12,107 bases of DNA from contig JACKBR010000090.1 of assembly GCA_020634495.1 (NCBI GenBank), positions 1 to 12,107 of the forward strand, given 5' to 3'. Position 1 is the stretch's first letter, and each line of letters begins with the position of its first letter. Positions 1 through 7,950 of this stretch are shown here, one piece after another. Under the pieces are notes generated by a model, which was not told the origin of the DNA, did not search any database, and saw only the letters and a list, made by a program, of their open reading frames with translations. The translations under genes and the position numbers were made by a program. This DNA comes from Ardenticatenaceae bacterium. Its GTDB lineage: Bacteria > Chloroflexota > Anaerolineae > Promineifilales > Promineifilaceae.

Positions 1-37
1 GTTTTACATAATGATGAAACGCTCAAGGAACGACCTA

Positions 38-3000
38 TTAAATTTCTGAGTAATAATCCCCGAAGCAGTCTAGCAGAAAATCTTGCAGGTCGCCGAGGTT
101 TTCTAGCTGGCCTTTGAGCGCGTCCAGGCGGTAGCGGGTGCGCTGCTGCTGCTCGTAGCGATAGAAGTTGGTGAGCTGGGTGGCGTCTAGCTGCTTCAGG
201 TAGTCGTAGAGGGCGTCGTAAACGGCCGTAATCCCCACAGACCTTGGCGAAAAGAGCTGCGCATACCCCAATGCCAGCACATACACCTCAGCCGCGTGGG
301 CCAGATGGTGCTGGGCGGCGCGGCTGGCAGGATCATCCTCTGCAAAATAGTTGTCGAAGGCAATACGGCCGTTCAAACTGTGCAGCTTACTCAAATGTTG
401 GAAAAAGAAGTGGGGCTTGTCCTGGGTATCCGGCGGCTGCTCATCCGGCCGCAGGCGCACGTCTGGCGGGAACAACGTGTCGGCGGCCGCCAATGTTTTG
501 GCCAACCCATCCCAGTCGTGGGCAAAGTAATGAGTCCAGGCCAGGTTCACCAGAGCATCCAGCTCAAAACGAATCAGCCCCAGCTGCTGCGCCCCCTTCA
601 CCGCGCTGTTTAAAAAGTAGGTGGCCCGCCCCAGCCGCTGCTGCCAGATGTCTGGCACGGCCGTTTCTGCCGTGCGCGCCAGCCAATCCCGGTACAAACA
701 GCCCGTCTCGATGTTAATTTCAATCACCCGAATCGCTTCATGGCGGGCGTTGCTGGCCATAAAAATTTCCTGCGCCTGGCCTACGGCGTGTTCGGCCGTA
801 CGGTAAATCTCATCCACATCCGTGTTAGACAACGTCTGGTCTTCCCGCACCAGGCGGCGCAGCCCTTCGGCGATGTGCATCATGCTCAGGCCAGTGGTGC
901 GCGAATCGCCAATTTCGGCCGCGATGGCAAAGGCGGTGGCGCTGGCTTGCAGCGATTCCCGCGAGCGGTGCAGCTCGTTCATAATCTGCCCCAGCGTGTT
1001 GTAAGAACCAGCAATCGGCAGCAGTTCGCCAGAGCCAAGACGCAGCTGCAAGCCCTCGTTGCAAACGCGTATCGCCCGCTTTTTGCCCATCTCCACCAGC
1101 GTCTGGGCCAAATTGTTTAGGGTGGAAGCCTGCTGATCGGTAGGTGGCAGCTGGCGCAGGTATTTTAACGCTGCGCCGTAGGCTGCCACCGCGTCCCGAT
1201 AATCCCCCAGGATGGTCAGGCCATTGCCCAAAACGGTGTAGCAGTTGGCAATGGTAAAAATAAGGCGTGGATAGGCCGGGTGCCCCACAAAACCATTTTC
1301 GCCAGGAAAAACTTCCGTGTGGATGTCTGCCTGGGCCAGCTGGGTTAGCTCGCTCACAATGATTTGCAGCCGGGAGACGGCATCGGGAATGCCTTCGCCC
1401 AGGTAGATGCGGGCCAGTTCGCGCCAGCAGTGGCGCTGGCTGCGGGCAAAGGTGTGCTGCCAGCTGTGCCGCTCATGTTCGTTGGTGAGATGGGAAACGG
1501 CCGTATCCACCGCATCGGCAAAATGAACCGCCCGCTGATACTGCTTGGTCATCCAAAAACGCAAAATCCAGGTAGCGGCGTCATCCTGCTGGGCGGCCCG
1601 ATGCAGCACCATTGCCGGACTTTCGCCCCGGTTGCTAATCGCGCTGCGCGGTTCCAATTCCACAAAGGCAAAAGCAAACTTATCCTGCAACAAGCGCCAC
1701 ACTTCCGACTGCACCACCGCCCCGGACGCCACGTTCAGCGCCCGATTTTGTTTGTTGGCCAGACTGTAGTAGGTGTCGTTAAAGTGGGTATCTGGGTTGA
1801 GCAGCAAATTGTAATGCAGGTATTCCAAATCCAAATCTTGCAGGTCGCTCAAAAGCTGGTTGCGCCGCAGTTCTTCTTCGGCGGTGGGTTTGGGCATGTG
1901 GGTATTGAGGATGGTAGACGGCCGTTCCTGGCGAATGCGGCCCAAATCATGGCGAATGTAGGCCGTGCGCTGCGCCTGGACGCGCTGGCGATTGCTGTCG
2001 GCCCAGTCGCGCAGCCGCAGATAAAGCTGCTGCCGTGCGACCATTTCTGCCCGCCGGTTGTCTTCTGTGCTGTTCATGTGCTCGGCGTAAATGCGGTACA
2101 CCTCATCCTGCAAGCCCGTCCGCCCGCCAGATTTTTGCTTGATGAGCGACATCGACTGCATGGCAGCCAGCTCCGCCTCAATTTCGGCCAACCGCAGCTG
2201 ATCGGGCTGCCATGCCTCTGGCTTATCATCTGGCTTGCTGTCTAGCACAAAATGGAGCTGCTCTGCCTTTAGCCCGCGCGTAGCCCGCACCAGCGCCTGC
2301 AAAATTTGGGAGCGCAGCCCTGGCTGGCTAAACAACAGCCGCACAAACTCCCCTTCAATCTCTTGGCGTGCTGTCAGCATCTCATCTGTCTCAACGCCGC
2401 TACCAACCCGATCATAAGCCTGCAACAGCGAATCTTGCAGCGGTTCTGGAATGGTGCGTCCTTCAATTAAAATGTCGGTGTAAAGCGACAGGCGAATGGG
2501 CTGCCCGCCAGTGTACAAATGCAGCAGTCGCAGTTGTTCTTCGTCATCAATAAGTACATCGAGGGTGTCGGCCACGTCTTGGGCCAGGTTGTTTTGCGGC
2601 CGTTTCTGCCAATCGTCACGTAAGGTTACAAAAAAGCTGCGCGTTTCAGCCTCGCCAAATGGCTCCAGGTTAAGCACCGTCAGGCGGGTGGGCTTGCTGG
2701 CCTTCTCCACCGCCTCGCTGAGCATGGCAAAATAATGTTCGCCCTCTTCTTCGCGTCCGGCAATGAGGAGGGTGCTGTTGGGGAAACGGCCGTATTCAAT
2801 CTGATCCACCAACCACTGCTGCGTGCTAAAGGCAATCTCCTTTGGCTCCAGCAACTGCCGCTCTAGCAGCCAGCCGGAGCTTATAATGGAAAGCTGCTCT
2901 GTGGTGTCCAGGGGAATGACCAGCCGGTACATGCCTGCCGCTTTGTGGTAATCGCGGCGGAAATCGATTTCGGCCGCTTCGGTGGCCTTTTCTACCAAAG

Positions 3001-3421
3001 AATAAGCCGCGCCCGCATCCATCAACCGGCGCTGCCGCGCCCGGGCCATCTCGTGGCGGCTAAATTCCACAACGCCGTTCCACGTCAGGCTGCTGCCAAT
3101 CGTTTCCAAAAAGAAGTCACGCGAGTGCAGCCGGATGTCGCTAAAGTCCAGCAAATTGCAGGCAATCGCCTTTTTACCAAACTGGTGCTGCCAATCATCG
3201 GCGGGACGGCCGTACAGCTGCCGCATCGATTCATGACCTAAACGGCGCAGTGCCTCCTCAATCATGCGCGTTTTGCCCAGGCCGCCGGGGCCAGCAATCA
3301 GCACAATGTGGCAGTCGCTGCTCGTCTGGTAGATCGCCTGCCGAATTTGGTGCATCTCCTCACTGCGGCTCACTAATTCTCTTGGTTGGTTGGTGGCTGC
3401 CAACAATGCTTCTTCACGCAT
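38..3421 (-). CDS. STAND-type P-loop ATPase with winged helix and TPR tail
   Basis: Predicted signal-transduction ATPase of about 1127 residues, not matched to a named gene. Residue numbers count from the upstream ATG at 3427. Walker A is GPGGLGKT (46-53), a likely Walker B is LVIPLD (169-174), a sensor-1-like strand is STLLIAGR (218-225), and the STAND-type GGQP motif lies at 307-310. A winged-helix-like stretch (about 365-450) includes LQDEVYRIYAEH, resembling the LHDxVR segment of STAND proteins. From about 665 the protein is all-helical with TPR-like repeats, clearest at 725-860, the usual ligand or partner sensor in this class. No signal peptide or membrane segment is seen. Start choice: AGGAG (3428-3432) abuts the ATG at 3427 but lies 6 nt from the ATG at 3421, so 3421 is preferred. 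It is last in a leftward block with two other ATPases and a phosphoesterase. The C-terminal 250 residues are unassigned. The ATPase call is firm; the biological role is unknown. Confidence 0.88.
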   Translation of the reverse strand: MREEALLAATNQPRELVSRSEEMHQIRQAIYQTSSDCHIVLIAGPGGLGKTRMIEEALRRLGHESMRQLYGRPADDWQHQFGKKAIACNLLDFSDIRLHSRDFFLETIGSSLTWNGVVEFSRHEMARARQRRLMDAGAAYSLVEKATEAAEIDFRRDYHKAAGMYRLVIPLDTTEQLSIISSGWLLERQLLEPKEIAFSTQQWLVDQIEYGRFPNSTLLIAGREEEGEHYFAMLSEAVEKASKPTRLTVLNLEPFGEAETRSFFVTLRDDWQKRPQNNLAQDVADTLDVLIDDEEQLRLLHLYTGGQPIRLSLYTDILIEGRTIPEPLQDSLLQAYDRVGSGVETDEMLTARQEIEGEFVRLLFSQPGLRSQILQALVRATRGLKAEQLHFVLDSKPDDKPEAWQPDQLRLAEIEAELAAMQSMSLIKQKSGGRTGLQDEVYRIYAEHMNSTEDNRRAEMVARQQLYLRLRDWADSNRQRVQAQRTAYIRHDLGRIRQERPSTILNTHMPKPTAEEELRRNQLLSDLQDLDLEYLHYNLLLNPDTHFNDTYYSLANKQNRALNVASGAVVQSEVWRLLQDKFAFAFVELEPRSAISNRGESPAMVLHRAAQQDDAATWILRFWMTKQYQRAVHFADAVDTAVSHLTNEHERHSWQHTFARSQRHCWRELARIYLGEGIPDAVSRLQIIVSELTQLAQADIHTEVFPGENGFVGHPAYPRLIFTIANCYTVLGNGLTILGDYRDAVAAYGAALKYLRQLPPTDQQASTLNNLAQTLVEMGKKRAIRVCNEGLQLRLGSGELLPIAGSYNTLGQIMNELHRSRESLQASATAFAIAAEIGDSRTTGLSMMHIAEGLRRLVREDQTLSNTDVDEIYRTAEHAVGQAQEIFMASNARHEAIRVIEINIETGCLYRDWLARTAETAVPDIWQQRLGRATYFLNSAVKGAQQLGLIRFELDALVNLAWTHYFAHDWDGLAKTLAAADTLFPPDVRLRPDEQPPDTQDKPHFFFQHLSKLHSLNGRIAFDNYFAEDDPASRAAQHHLAHAAEVYVLALGYAQLFSPRSVGITAVYDALYDYLKQLDATQLTNFYRYEQQQRTRYRLDALKGQLENLGDLQDFLLDCFGDYYSEI

Positions 3422-3443
3422 CGGCATCTCCTAAAAAATCGTA

Positions 3444-3465
3444 GGTCAAGTTTGTAAACTTGACC
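3444..3465. repeat. perfect 10-bp inverted repeat upstream of the STAND ATPase
   Basis: Arms GGTCAAGTTT (3444-3453) and AAACTTGACC (3456-3465) are exact reverse complements separated by 2 bp. The element sits 12 nt upstream of the AGGAG ribosome binding site of the STAND ATPase. It could be a protein-binding operator, a 5'-leader hairpin, or a dispersed repeat. A smaller TTACT/AGTAA hairpin follows at 3477-3490. Confidence 0.7.
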
Positions 3466-3513
3466 GCAACTCTCTCTTACTGATTAGTAACGAGTAAGCT
3501 TAGTCTCTCGCAC

Positions 3514-3631
3514 GTCATTCTGAGCGCAGCGAAGAATCCCTCTAAACCAAAACAGCCAAAATCTTTGCCCTTGAGCAAAACTTTCTATTGCTCTTGCCGC
3601 TAAGGGATGCTTCGGAGGACCTCAGCATGAC
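3514..3631. repeat. long imperfect inverted repeat in the intergenic gap
   Basis: The arm at 3514-3541 (begins GTCATTCTGAGC, ends GAAGAATCCCT) matches the reverse complement of 3603-3631 (GTCATGCTGAGG through GAAGCATCCCT) with a few mismatches and one indel around the middle. The loop is about 61 bp. It fills most of the gap between the 347-residue ATPase and the STAND ATPase. Sequences of the form TCATTCTGAGCG-AGCGAAGAATC look like a dispersed intergenic repeat family, though that statement is from memory. If transcribed it would form a long stem between the two genes. It does not end in a T tract on the minus strand, so it is not a canonical terminator. Confidence 0.65.
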
Positions 3632-3645
3632 ATACACCCTTCAAT

Positions 3646-4689
3646 TCAACATTTTGGCTCGATGAGCTTTTGGCCCAGCGCGGCGCGCAAAAATTGGCGC
3701 AGGCCGTCGGTAATTTTGTAATTTGGCCCGCCCACGTTGGTAATAAACCAGTGATGATTAAGCAAATTGATCCAGTTCCAGGCCTGCGCCAGGGAAACAT
3801 TCATCAACTGGGCAATCGTATCGGCCGACCAGGTGTCGCTGTCGTGATGAGCCAGGCAGGCCAGCAGGTTAATCGTCTCCGAACCATTCTCCGGCAGGGC
3901 TTCCAGCTCAGACAGCACCGTGGTGACTAAATCGGGGGGCAGCACCACGCCACCGCCAGAATCAGCAGCAGCCAGATGTTCTGCCAGCAGCATGTTCACG
4001 CCTGGATGATCCCAGGTGTAGTCGGCTAAGATGAACTCACAGTGGGCCAAATCAAGCTCAGGATTTAGCTTTTGCATCTGCTGCAAGCCTTGCTCACGCC
4101 CTTGCAGCGTGCCCAGTTCCAGCCGCTGCTCGCGCCGCTTTAGCATAAACGATTTAATTGGCTGGCTTGTCTTGAGCGTGATGATGAAGCGAATGGCTGA
4201 TTGGCGGGCCAGCGGCTCAATGGCCTGTCGTTCAAACTGCCGCCAGGCCGCCTGCGACAGCAAATCGCCACCATCAATAAAAAAGAAGATTGCCTGACCC
4301 GGCCAGCAGCGGTGGCAAATATCATGCGCTACACGTTCTAATTGGCTGCTAAATTCTTGCCCTAAATCAAAGCCATATGCCTGGGGGCAATCCTGGTTTA
4401 GCTCAATGTGCAACTTGCCAGCCCAGGCTTGCAGCAGGTCAGCAGATAGCTCATTTTGGTCACTGGTCGAATCCACTGTGGGTAGCTCAACCATGTAGGC
4501 AATCTGGCCATTGGCTTTTAGCTGCTGGAAGCTGTTGTTGACAAACCAGGTCTTGCCAATGCCCGGCGGCCCGGTGATGGTGAGGAGCTGTTTCTGACCG
4601 GCCATCCAGCCGCGCAGGTATGCAAATTCTGTTATGCGGCCAACAAACTGGCTGGGATTATAGGTTTTGCGCTTGCGAATTAACTGCAT
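3646..4689 (-). CDS. P-loop ATPase with C-terminal winged helix
   Basis: Protein of 347 residues, a small AAA/STAND-like ATPase not recognised as a named gene. An N-terminal FVGR box (15-18), typical just before the P-loop domain of this class, precedes Walker A GPPGIGKT (40-47). Walker B is IFFFID (134-139), a sensor-1-like strand is IRFIITLK (167-174), and DHPGVNMLL (227-235) looks like the GxP-type helix of STAND ATPases. Residues about 265-335 read as a winged helix-turn-helix (ACLAHHDSD, then VSLAQAWNWINLL, then a wing near NYKITD), so it may bind DNA or a partner. AGGA lies 7 nt before the ATG. The gene follows the 422-residue ATPase by only 25 nt, so the two are very probably co-transcribed and translated as a pair. 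It has no exact ACGGCCGT copy, unlike the other genes, but this is within chance. Cytoplasmic, with no export signal. Confidence 0.85.
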   Translation of the reverse strand: MQLIRKRKTYNPSQFVGRITEFAYLRGWMAGQKQLLTITGPPGIGKTWFVNNSFQQLKANGQIAYMVELPTVDSTSDQNELSADLLQAWAGKLHIELNQDCPQAYGFDLGQEFSSQLERVAHDICHRCWPGQAIFFFIDGGDLLSQAAWRQFERQAIEPLARQSAIRFIITLKTSQPIKSFMLKRREQRLELGTLQGREQGLQQMQKLNPELDLAHCEFILADYTWDHPGVNMLLAEHLAAADSGGGVVLPPDLVTTVLSELEALPENGSETINLLACLAHHDSDTWSADTIAQLMNVSLAQAWNWINLLNHHWFITNVGGPNYKITDGLRQFLRAALGQKLIEPKC

Positions 4690-4714
4690 GGTTGTGTCCT
4701 GCGAACTTCTGAAC

Positions 4715-5983
4715 CTACCCCTTATAAACTTCGCCCCATCTTGCCAACATTCGCTGCCAATCCGCCAGGGTGATCAGGTAAATGTCTGGTTCATGGTTGG
4801 CGTGGCTGTCGATGAGGCGGCTGATGGTTTGCAGTAAAAAGCGGGGAGACTGGTGCGCTTCTTGCTGCAACAATTTGTTGATTTCGGTGACAACGGCCGT
4901 TTCAATAATCGTGTTCAGGTTGCGTATCCAGCTTCCGGCCGTGCGAAAGCGCTGGGTGAGTAATTTTTGAAAGGCGCGGGGCTGGTTCCAGTTGAGAACG
5001 GCCGTAAACATTTCCAGCGTCACACCCTCTTCTACAAAAACATATTCAGCATCTGGTTGAAAGGATTGGGGGAAAAATAGCTTGGTGTAAATTGGCAGAG
5101 AAAGGTCGGTGAGGTCAAACAAAAAGTGGAGCAGTTCAGCAATGTCCAGTTCATTGGGCTGGGTGCCGCCGGGTACATCAATGAGCAGGTAAAGGCGCTG
5201 GTAGCGGCATTTTTGGGCCAAGGCTAAGGCTTGCTCAAATTGGAAACGGCCGTCTCTCCCACCAACCTTTGCCCCCTGGCCCTCAGCCTCAGACAGCAGC
5301 GCCTCCACAAACTGCTGGCGCACGGCCGTTAGCGGTGTGTAGCGAATAACAGGCCGATCCCAAACGCGCCACCAGGTCGAAATGTCAGCCGCTTCCGTTT
5401 TGGCACGCAGCAGCTCTCGTTTTAGGGTGCGCCGAAACTGGGGAATGTGTGCCTGCCAAAACTGGCCTAACTCAGACACCAGAGCAGGCCCCAGCACATG
5501 TTGCAAATTATCGAACTGCTCAACCACCTGCACAAACAGGTCAATGGCCAGCGCCTCGGTAAATCGTTGCCAAAGCAGCGGCTCGTCTAACTGGACAGGC
5601 TCCCCCTTGCCCCAGGCCAGCGAAACCACCAGGGTTTGCTCTGGCATGGCCCGGCATTCGGCTTCTAGCATGGTTTTTACGGCCGTTTTTCCCGTCCCGG
5701 CCTGCCCATAAACACAGCTTGGCTGCGGCTCTTTTAGATGATCCAACAAGGGCTGGCGCACCTGTGTTCCGGTCAACTGATATGGGGGATCGACAAAATA
5801 GGAAAAGAAAGGGGAATCTTCTGGGTTAATTTGCAGCTCCAATTCGGCCGTGGGCGCACAAAAGGGATCGTGTTCCAAACGCAAGGTGCCCAGCAAATAA
5901 TGGGCACGCCACGAAGCAAACCCGGTCGCATCAGAAGCCGGTGGCGTAGGCGTTGCTGGTTTACTTTCAGAATCAACGGTCAT
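4715..5983 (-). CDS. P-loop ATPase of unknown function (AAA-like)
   Basis: Protein of 422 residues. After a low-complexity Ser/Pro/Thr start (1-20), an HDPF...AELEL segment (38-50) precedes the P-loop, as in several AAA-type ATPases. Walker A is GQAGTGKT (93-100) and Walker B is LYLLID (264-269), followed by a sensor-1-like strand IYTKLFFP (298-305). The insert between Walker A and B is long (about 160 residues) and mainly helical. The C-terminal third (about 320-420) is helical, with a FLLQTISRLIDSH helix. No membrane segment or export signal is seen. The ATG has only a weak purine-rich upstream sequence, but its A-T-G-A overlaps the stop of a possible 26-codon ORF, so translational coupling is conceivable. 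Five copies of ACGGCCGT fall inside the gene, the highest density in the window. It is upstream partner of the 347-residue ATPase. The specific role is unknown. Confidence 0.85.
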   Translation of the reverse strand: MTVDSESKPATPTPPASDATGFASWRAHYLLGTLRLEHDPFCAPTAELELQINPEDSPFFSYFVDPPYQLTGTQVRQPLLDHLKEPQPSCVYGQAGTGKTAVKTMLEAECRAMPEQTLVVSLAWGKGEPVQLDEPLLWQRFTEALAIDLFVQVVEQFDNLQHVLGPALVSELGQFWQAHIPQFRRTLKRELLRAKTEAADISTWWRVWDRPVIRYTPLTAVRQQFVEALLSEAEGQGAKVGGRDGRFQFEQALALAQKCRYQRLYLLIDVPGGTQPNELDIAELLHFLFDLTDLSLPIYTKLFFPQSFQPDAEYVFVEEGVTLEMFTAVLNWNQPRAFQKLLTQRFRTAGSWIRNLNTIIETAVVTEINKLLQQEAHQSPRFLLQTISRLIDSHANHEPDIYLITLADWQRMLARWGEVYKG

Positions 5984-6060
5984 GAGCAGATCTCTAAGCC
6001 AGGTGCGTCATTATTTGGAACAAACGCGCCTAACTCTAGCATATCAGCCTGCTGGCTCAT
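5980..6060 (-). CDS. possible 26-codon ORF overlapping the next start by ATGA
   Basis: An ATG at 6060 opens a frame of 26 codons beginning MSQQADMLEL. Its TGA (5980-5982) overlaps the ATG of the 422-residue ATPase as ATGA, the classic arrangement for translational coupling. No convincing Shine-Dalgarno sequence precedes it, which argues against strong expression. It could be a coupling leader peptide, the remnant of a longer gene, or chance. No homologue is recognised. Confidence 0.22.
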   Translation of the reverse strand: MSQQADMLELGAFVPNNDAPGLEICS

Positions 6061-6063
6061 GAG

Positions 6064-6081
6064 TCTGACACTAATCTGACA
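6064..6081. promoter_or_regulatory. TCTGACA direct repeat spaced one helical turn
   Basis: TCTGACA occurs at 6064-6070 and again at 6075-6081, a period of 11 bp, in the gap downstream of the phosphoesterase and upstream of the ATPase genes. Same-face spacing is typical of protein-binding half-sites. I could not find a good promoter beside it, so the assignment is tentative. Confidence 0.2.
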
Positions 6082-6106
6082 GAGAAGGAAATGGCAAGCG
6101 CGTTAG

Positions 6107-7705
6107 CTACTCCTCAAAAAGCCGCACTTCCAGCGGGGCATTGGCCTGCGCCGACCATTGCAGCAGCTCTGGCATGTCCCGGTTTTGGGCTTCGTGGTTG
6201 TGCTGTACCCGGCCAGGCACCAGGCGCAAAAAAGTAAGCTGCTCATCAGAACGCAGCAGCCGCTGCGACTCGCTAAAAACTGGCACCCAGGCACCGGTGT
6301 TCACATACCATTGTCTATGGGCGGGGCGGTTTTTGTCGGTAGGGGGCAGCAGGCGGGCGCTGGCTGCATGGTCGTGGCCAAAGATAAAGTAGCGTACGCT
6401 GCCGTAGCCGGGGTGTGTGCCGCCGTTTAGCAGGCGGGCAATGCGGCCAGACGCCTCAAACAGAAAGTGCCCTTCTAATAAATTATCCATCGATTGAATC
6501 ATGCCGCTGGCGGTGTAGCCAAATACGGCCGCAAGCAGCACAGCAAGAATCGCCGGCCAGTAAGTGCCCAAGGCAATTACCCGCACGGCCAAAAAGAGCA
6601 GCGCAATGGTGAGCAAAACCAATACCAGGCTGCCGACGAGACGTCCAATTGTTTGCCAGGTTGAAGTGGAAATCGTTTCCCGGCTGTGAATTTGTATGTC
6701 GTGAACCGCTTTCAGGAAGGGATCGGCCGTTTCTGGCATGGCGGGTTCTTTGGCCCGCTTTTTCAGTTTATTATTCACCTTGCGGCGGGCTTTAAGGTAT
6801 TGGGGCAGAAGCTGCCAGACAAAGGTGGTTAGTTCACCCGGCGCGTGCCGCAGCAGCCAAAAAATGTAGCGGGAAATTGGCTTCATGTTGTCGGCGAAGG
6901 GGTGGATATGCTCAACCTTGTTAAAAAAGTAGCGCACAAACAGAGAGCCTGAGGGCAGCTCGATGTAATCTGGGGCATCAAGCAAGCGCGGGTCTTCAAA
7001 GTTGCGGAAGGCGTTGGCGGGTTCATATTGGCAGCCGTGCTCTACATAGAAAAGACCAGGCTCATATAAAAAGGAAGGGGGGAAGATGATGTTTTTTTCT
7101 AGCGCCTCCGGCTTTAGCGCGTCTGGCATTCCCGCAAAATAGGGCAGCAGGGCATGGTCATCGCCGGGAACGGCCGTTTCTCGCCAATCTTCATACGCCT
7201 GAATTAAAAGCTGCCGCATTCGCTGCTGCGCATCGGGCCAAAACAGCTCAATATCGTGGTTGCCCTTCATTAAAACAAGTTCGTTGCCCGGCTGGGCCAC
7301 AAACCAGGCCAGCGCCTGAAAAAAGACGGGATGCCCCTGGGCAATGCGAGCAACCTTCCACACAATTTCTGGCGAGGCGGTGCCCAGGCCAAAATCTCGC
7401 TCATTTTGGCTTAGCTCTTTGTAGGTGCGCACGCCCTTTACGCCAAACAATTCCTCTCCCTCGCGTGGCTTAGACACCACCTGCAAAAAGTCAAAAATGT
7501 CGCCATTGATGATTAGTTTCCAGGGGATGTTGTAATATTCAACGGCCGTTTCGCGGCGGCTCAGTTTAACATGATGGGCCAAAAATTGGGCAAAAGGCTC
7601 GTCCTGAAAAAAATCCTCGTTGCGGTGAATTAAGCCATTAGCCGGATTACGCCCCTCGCTTAAGTGAAAATCGCTAACAAAGAGGTAATTGAATGGTTGG
7701 GCCAT
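6107..7705 (-). CDS. membrane-anchored calcineurin-like metallophosphoesterase
   Basis: Protein of 532 residues with the full metal-binding set of the calcineurin-like phosphoesterase superfamily: SDFH (Asp12, His14), NGDIFD (Asp69), KGNHD (Asn149, His150), EHG (His223) and GHDH (His444, His446). Such enzymes use two metal ions to hydrolyse phosphomonoesters or diesters; the substrate cannot be read from sequence. The gap between His223 and GHDH is unusually long. It contains a basic stretch (about 306-319) and then two hydrophobic segments (about 353-377 and 382-400), a likely membrane hairpin that would hold the catalytic domain at the inner face of the membrane. No N-terminal signal peptide is present. 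The ATG is preceded by GGAG at 8 nt. This is the first gene of the leftward block, placed to start the transcript from the promoter at 7875-7904. Phosphoesterase identity is firm; pathway is unknown. Confidence 0.9.
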   Translation of the reverse strand: MAQPFNYLFVSDFHLSEGRNPANGLIHRNEDFFQDEPFAQFLAHHVKLSRRETAVEYYNIPWKLIINGDIFDFLQVVSKPREGEELFGVKGVRTYKELSQNERDFGLGTASPEIVWKVARIAQGHPVFFQALAWFVAQPGNELVLMKGNHDIELFWPDAQQRMRQLLIQAYEDWRETAVPGDDHALLPYFAGMPDALKPEALEKNIIFPPSFLYEPGLFYVEHGCQYEPANAFRNFEDPRLLDAPDYIELPSGSLFVRYFFNKVEHIHPFADNMKPISRYIFWLLRHAPGELTTFVWQLLPQYLKARRKVNNKLKKRAKEPAMPETADPFLKAVHDIQIHSRETISTSTWQTIGRLVGSLVLVLLTIALLFLAVRVIALGTYWPAILAVLLAAVFGYTASGMIQSMDNLLEGHFLFEASGRIARLLNGGTHPGYGSVRYFIFGHDHAASARLLPPTDKNRPAHRQWYVNTGAWVPVFSESQRLLRSDEQLTFLRLVPGRVQHNHEAQNRDMPELLQWSAQANAPLEVRLFEE

Positions 7706-7874
7706 AGGGGAAACTCCAATAATTTGATGTGAAATTGATTGCGATGCTCAAGGACAAATCGTAAGGAAATACGAATGGTTAACCAATTACAGTTTGATGT
7801 TGGTACGGCCGTTGTGCGGACGCCCCAACCAAAGTGATCGTGGGAAAACGTTTGCGTCCGCCAAAAGTAGGAAA

Positions 7875-7904
7875 AGTATAGCACAACCGTACCTTGGCTG
7901 TGAA
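7875..7904 (-). promoter_or_regulatory. sigma70-like promoter for the leftward block
   Basis: On the minus strand TTCACA (7899-7904) and TATACT (7875-7880) are separated by 18 nt, each one base from consensus. TG one base upstream of TATACT gives an extended -10. Transcription would begin near 7868 and leave a leader of about 160 nt before the phosphoesterase ATG. Confidence 0.55.
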
Positions 7905-7922
7905 AACGGCCTTCGTTACAAT
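7894..7922 (+). promoter_or_regulatory. sigma70-like promoter for the dehydratase gene
   Basis: TTGGCT (7894-7899) and TACAAT (7917-7922) are separated by 17 nt. The -10 is one base off consensus and the -35 two. Transcription would begin near 7929, about 65 nt before the GTG start. The -35 box shares base 7899 with the -35 of the divergent promoter. Confidence 0.5.
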
Positions 7923-7950
7923 GACAACACTATTTCATCATATTGAACGT

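Noticed and set aside
1364..2245. 293-codon open frame on the plus strand
   Set aside because: It is antisense to the STAND ATPase, whose motifs are clear; the product shows no domain and no ribosome binding site was found. A shadow of GC-rich coding sequence.
3214..4892. Longest stretch without ACGGCCGT, suggesting a transferred 347-residue ATPase gene
   Set aside because: With a mean spacing near 580 bp a 1.7-kb gap is expected about once among 20 gaps; not evidence of transfer by itself.
7660..7884. 74-codon minus-strand frame overlapping the phosphoesterase start
   Set aside because: It begins over the promoter -10 and overlaps the phosphoesterase in another frame; no domain and no ribosome binding site.
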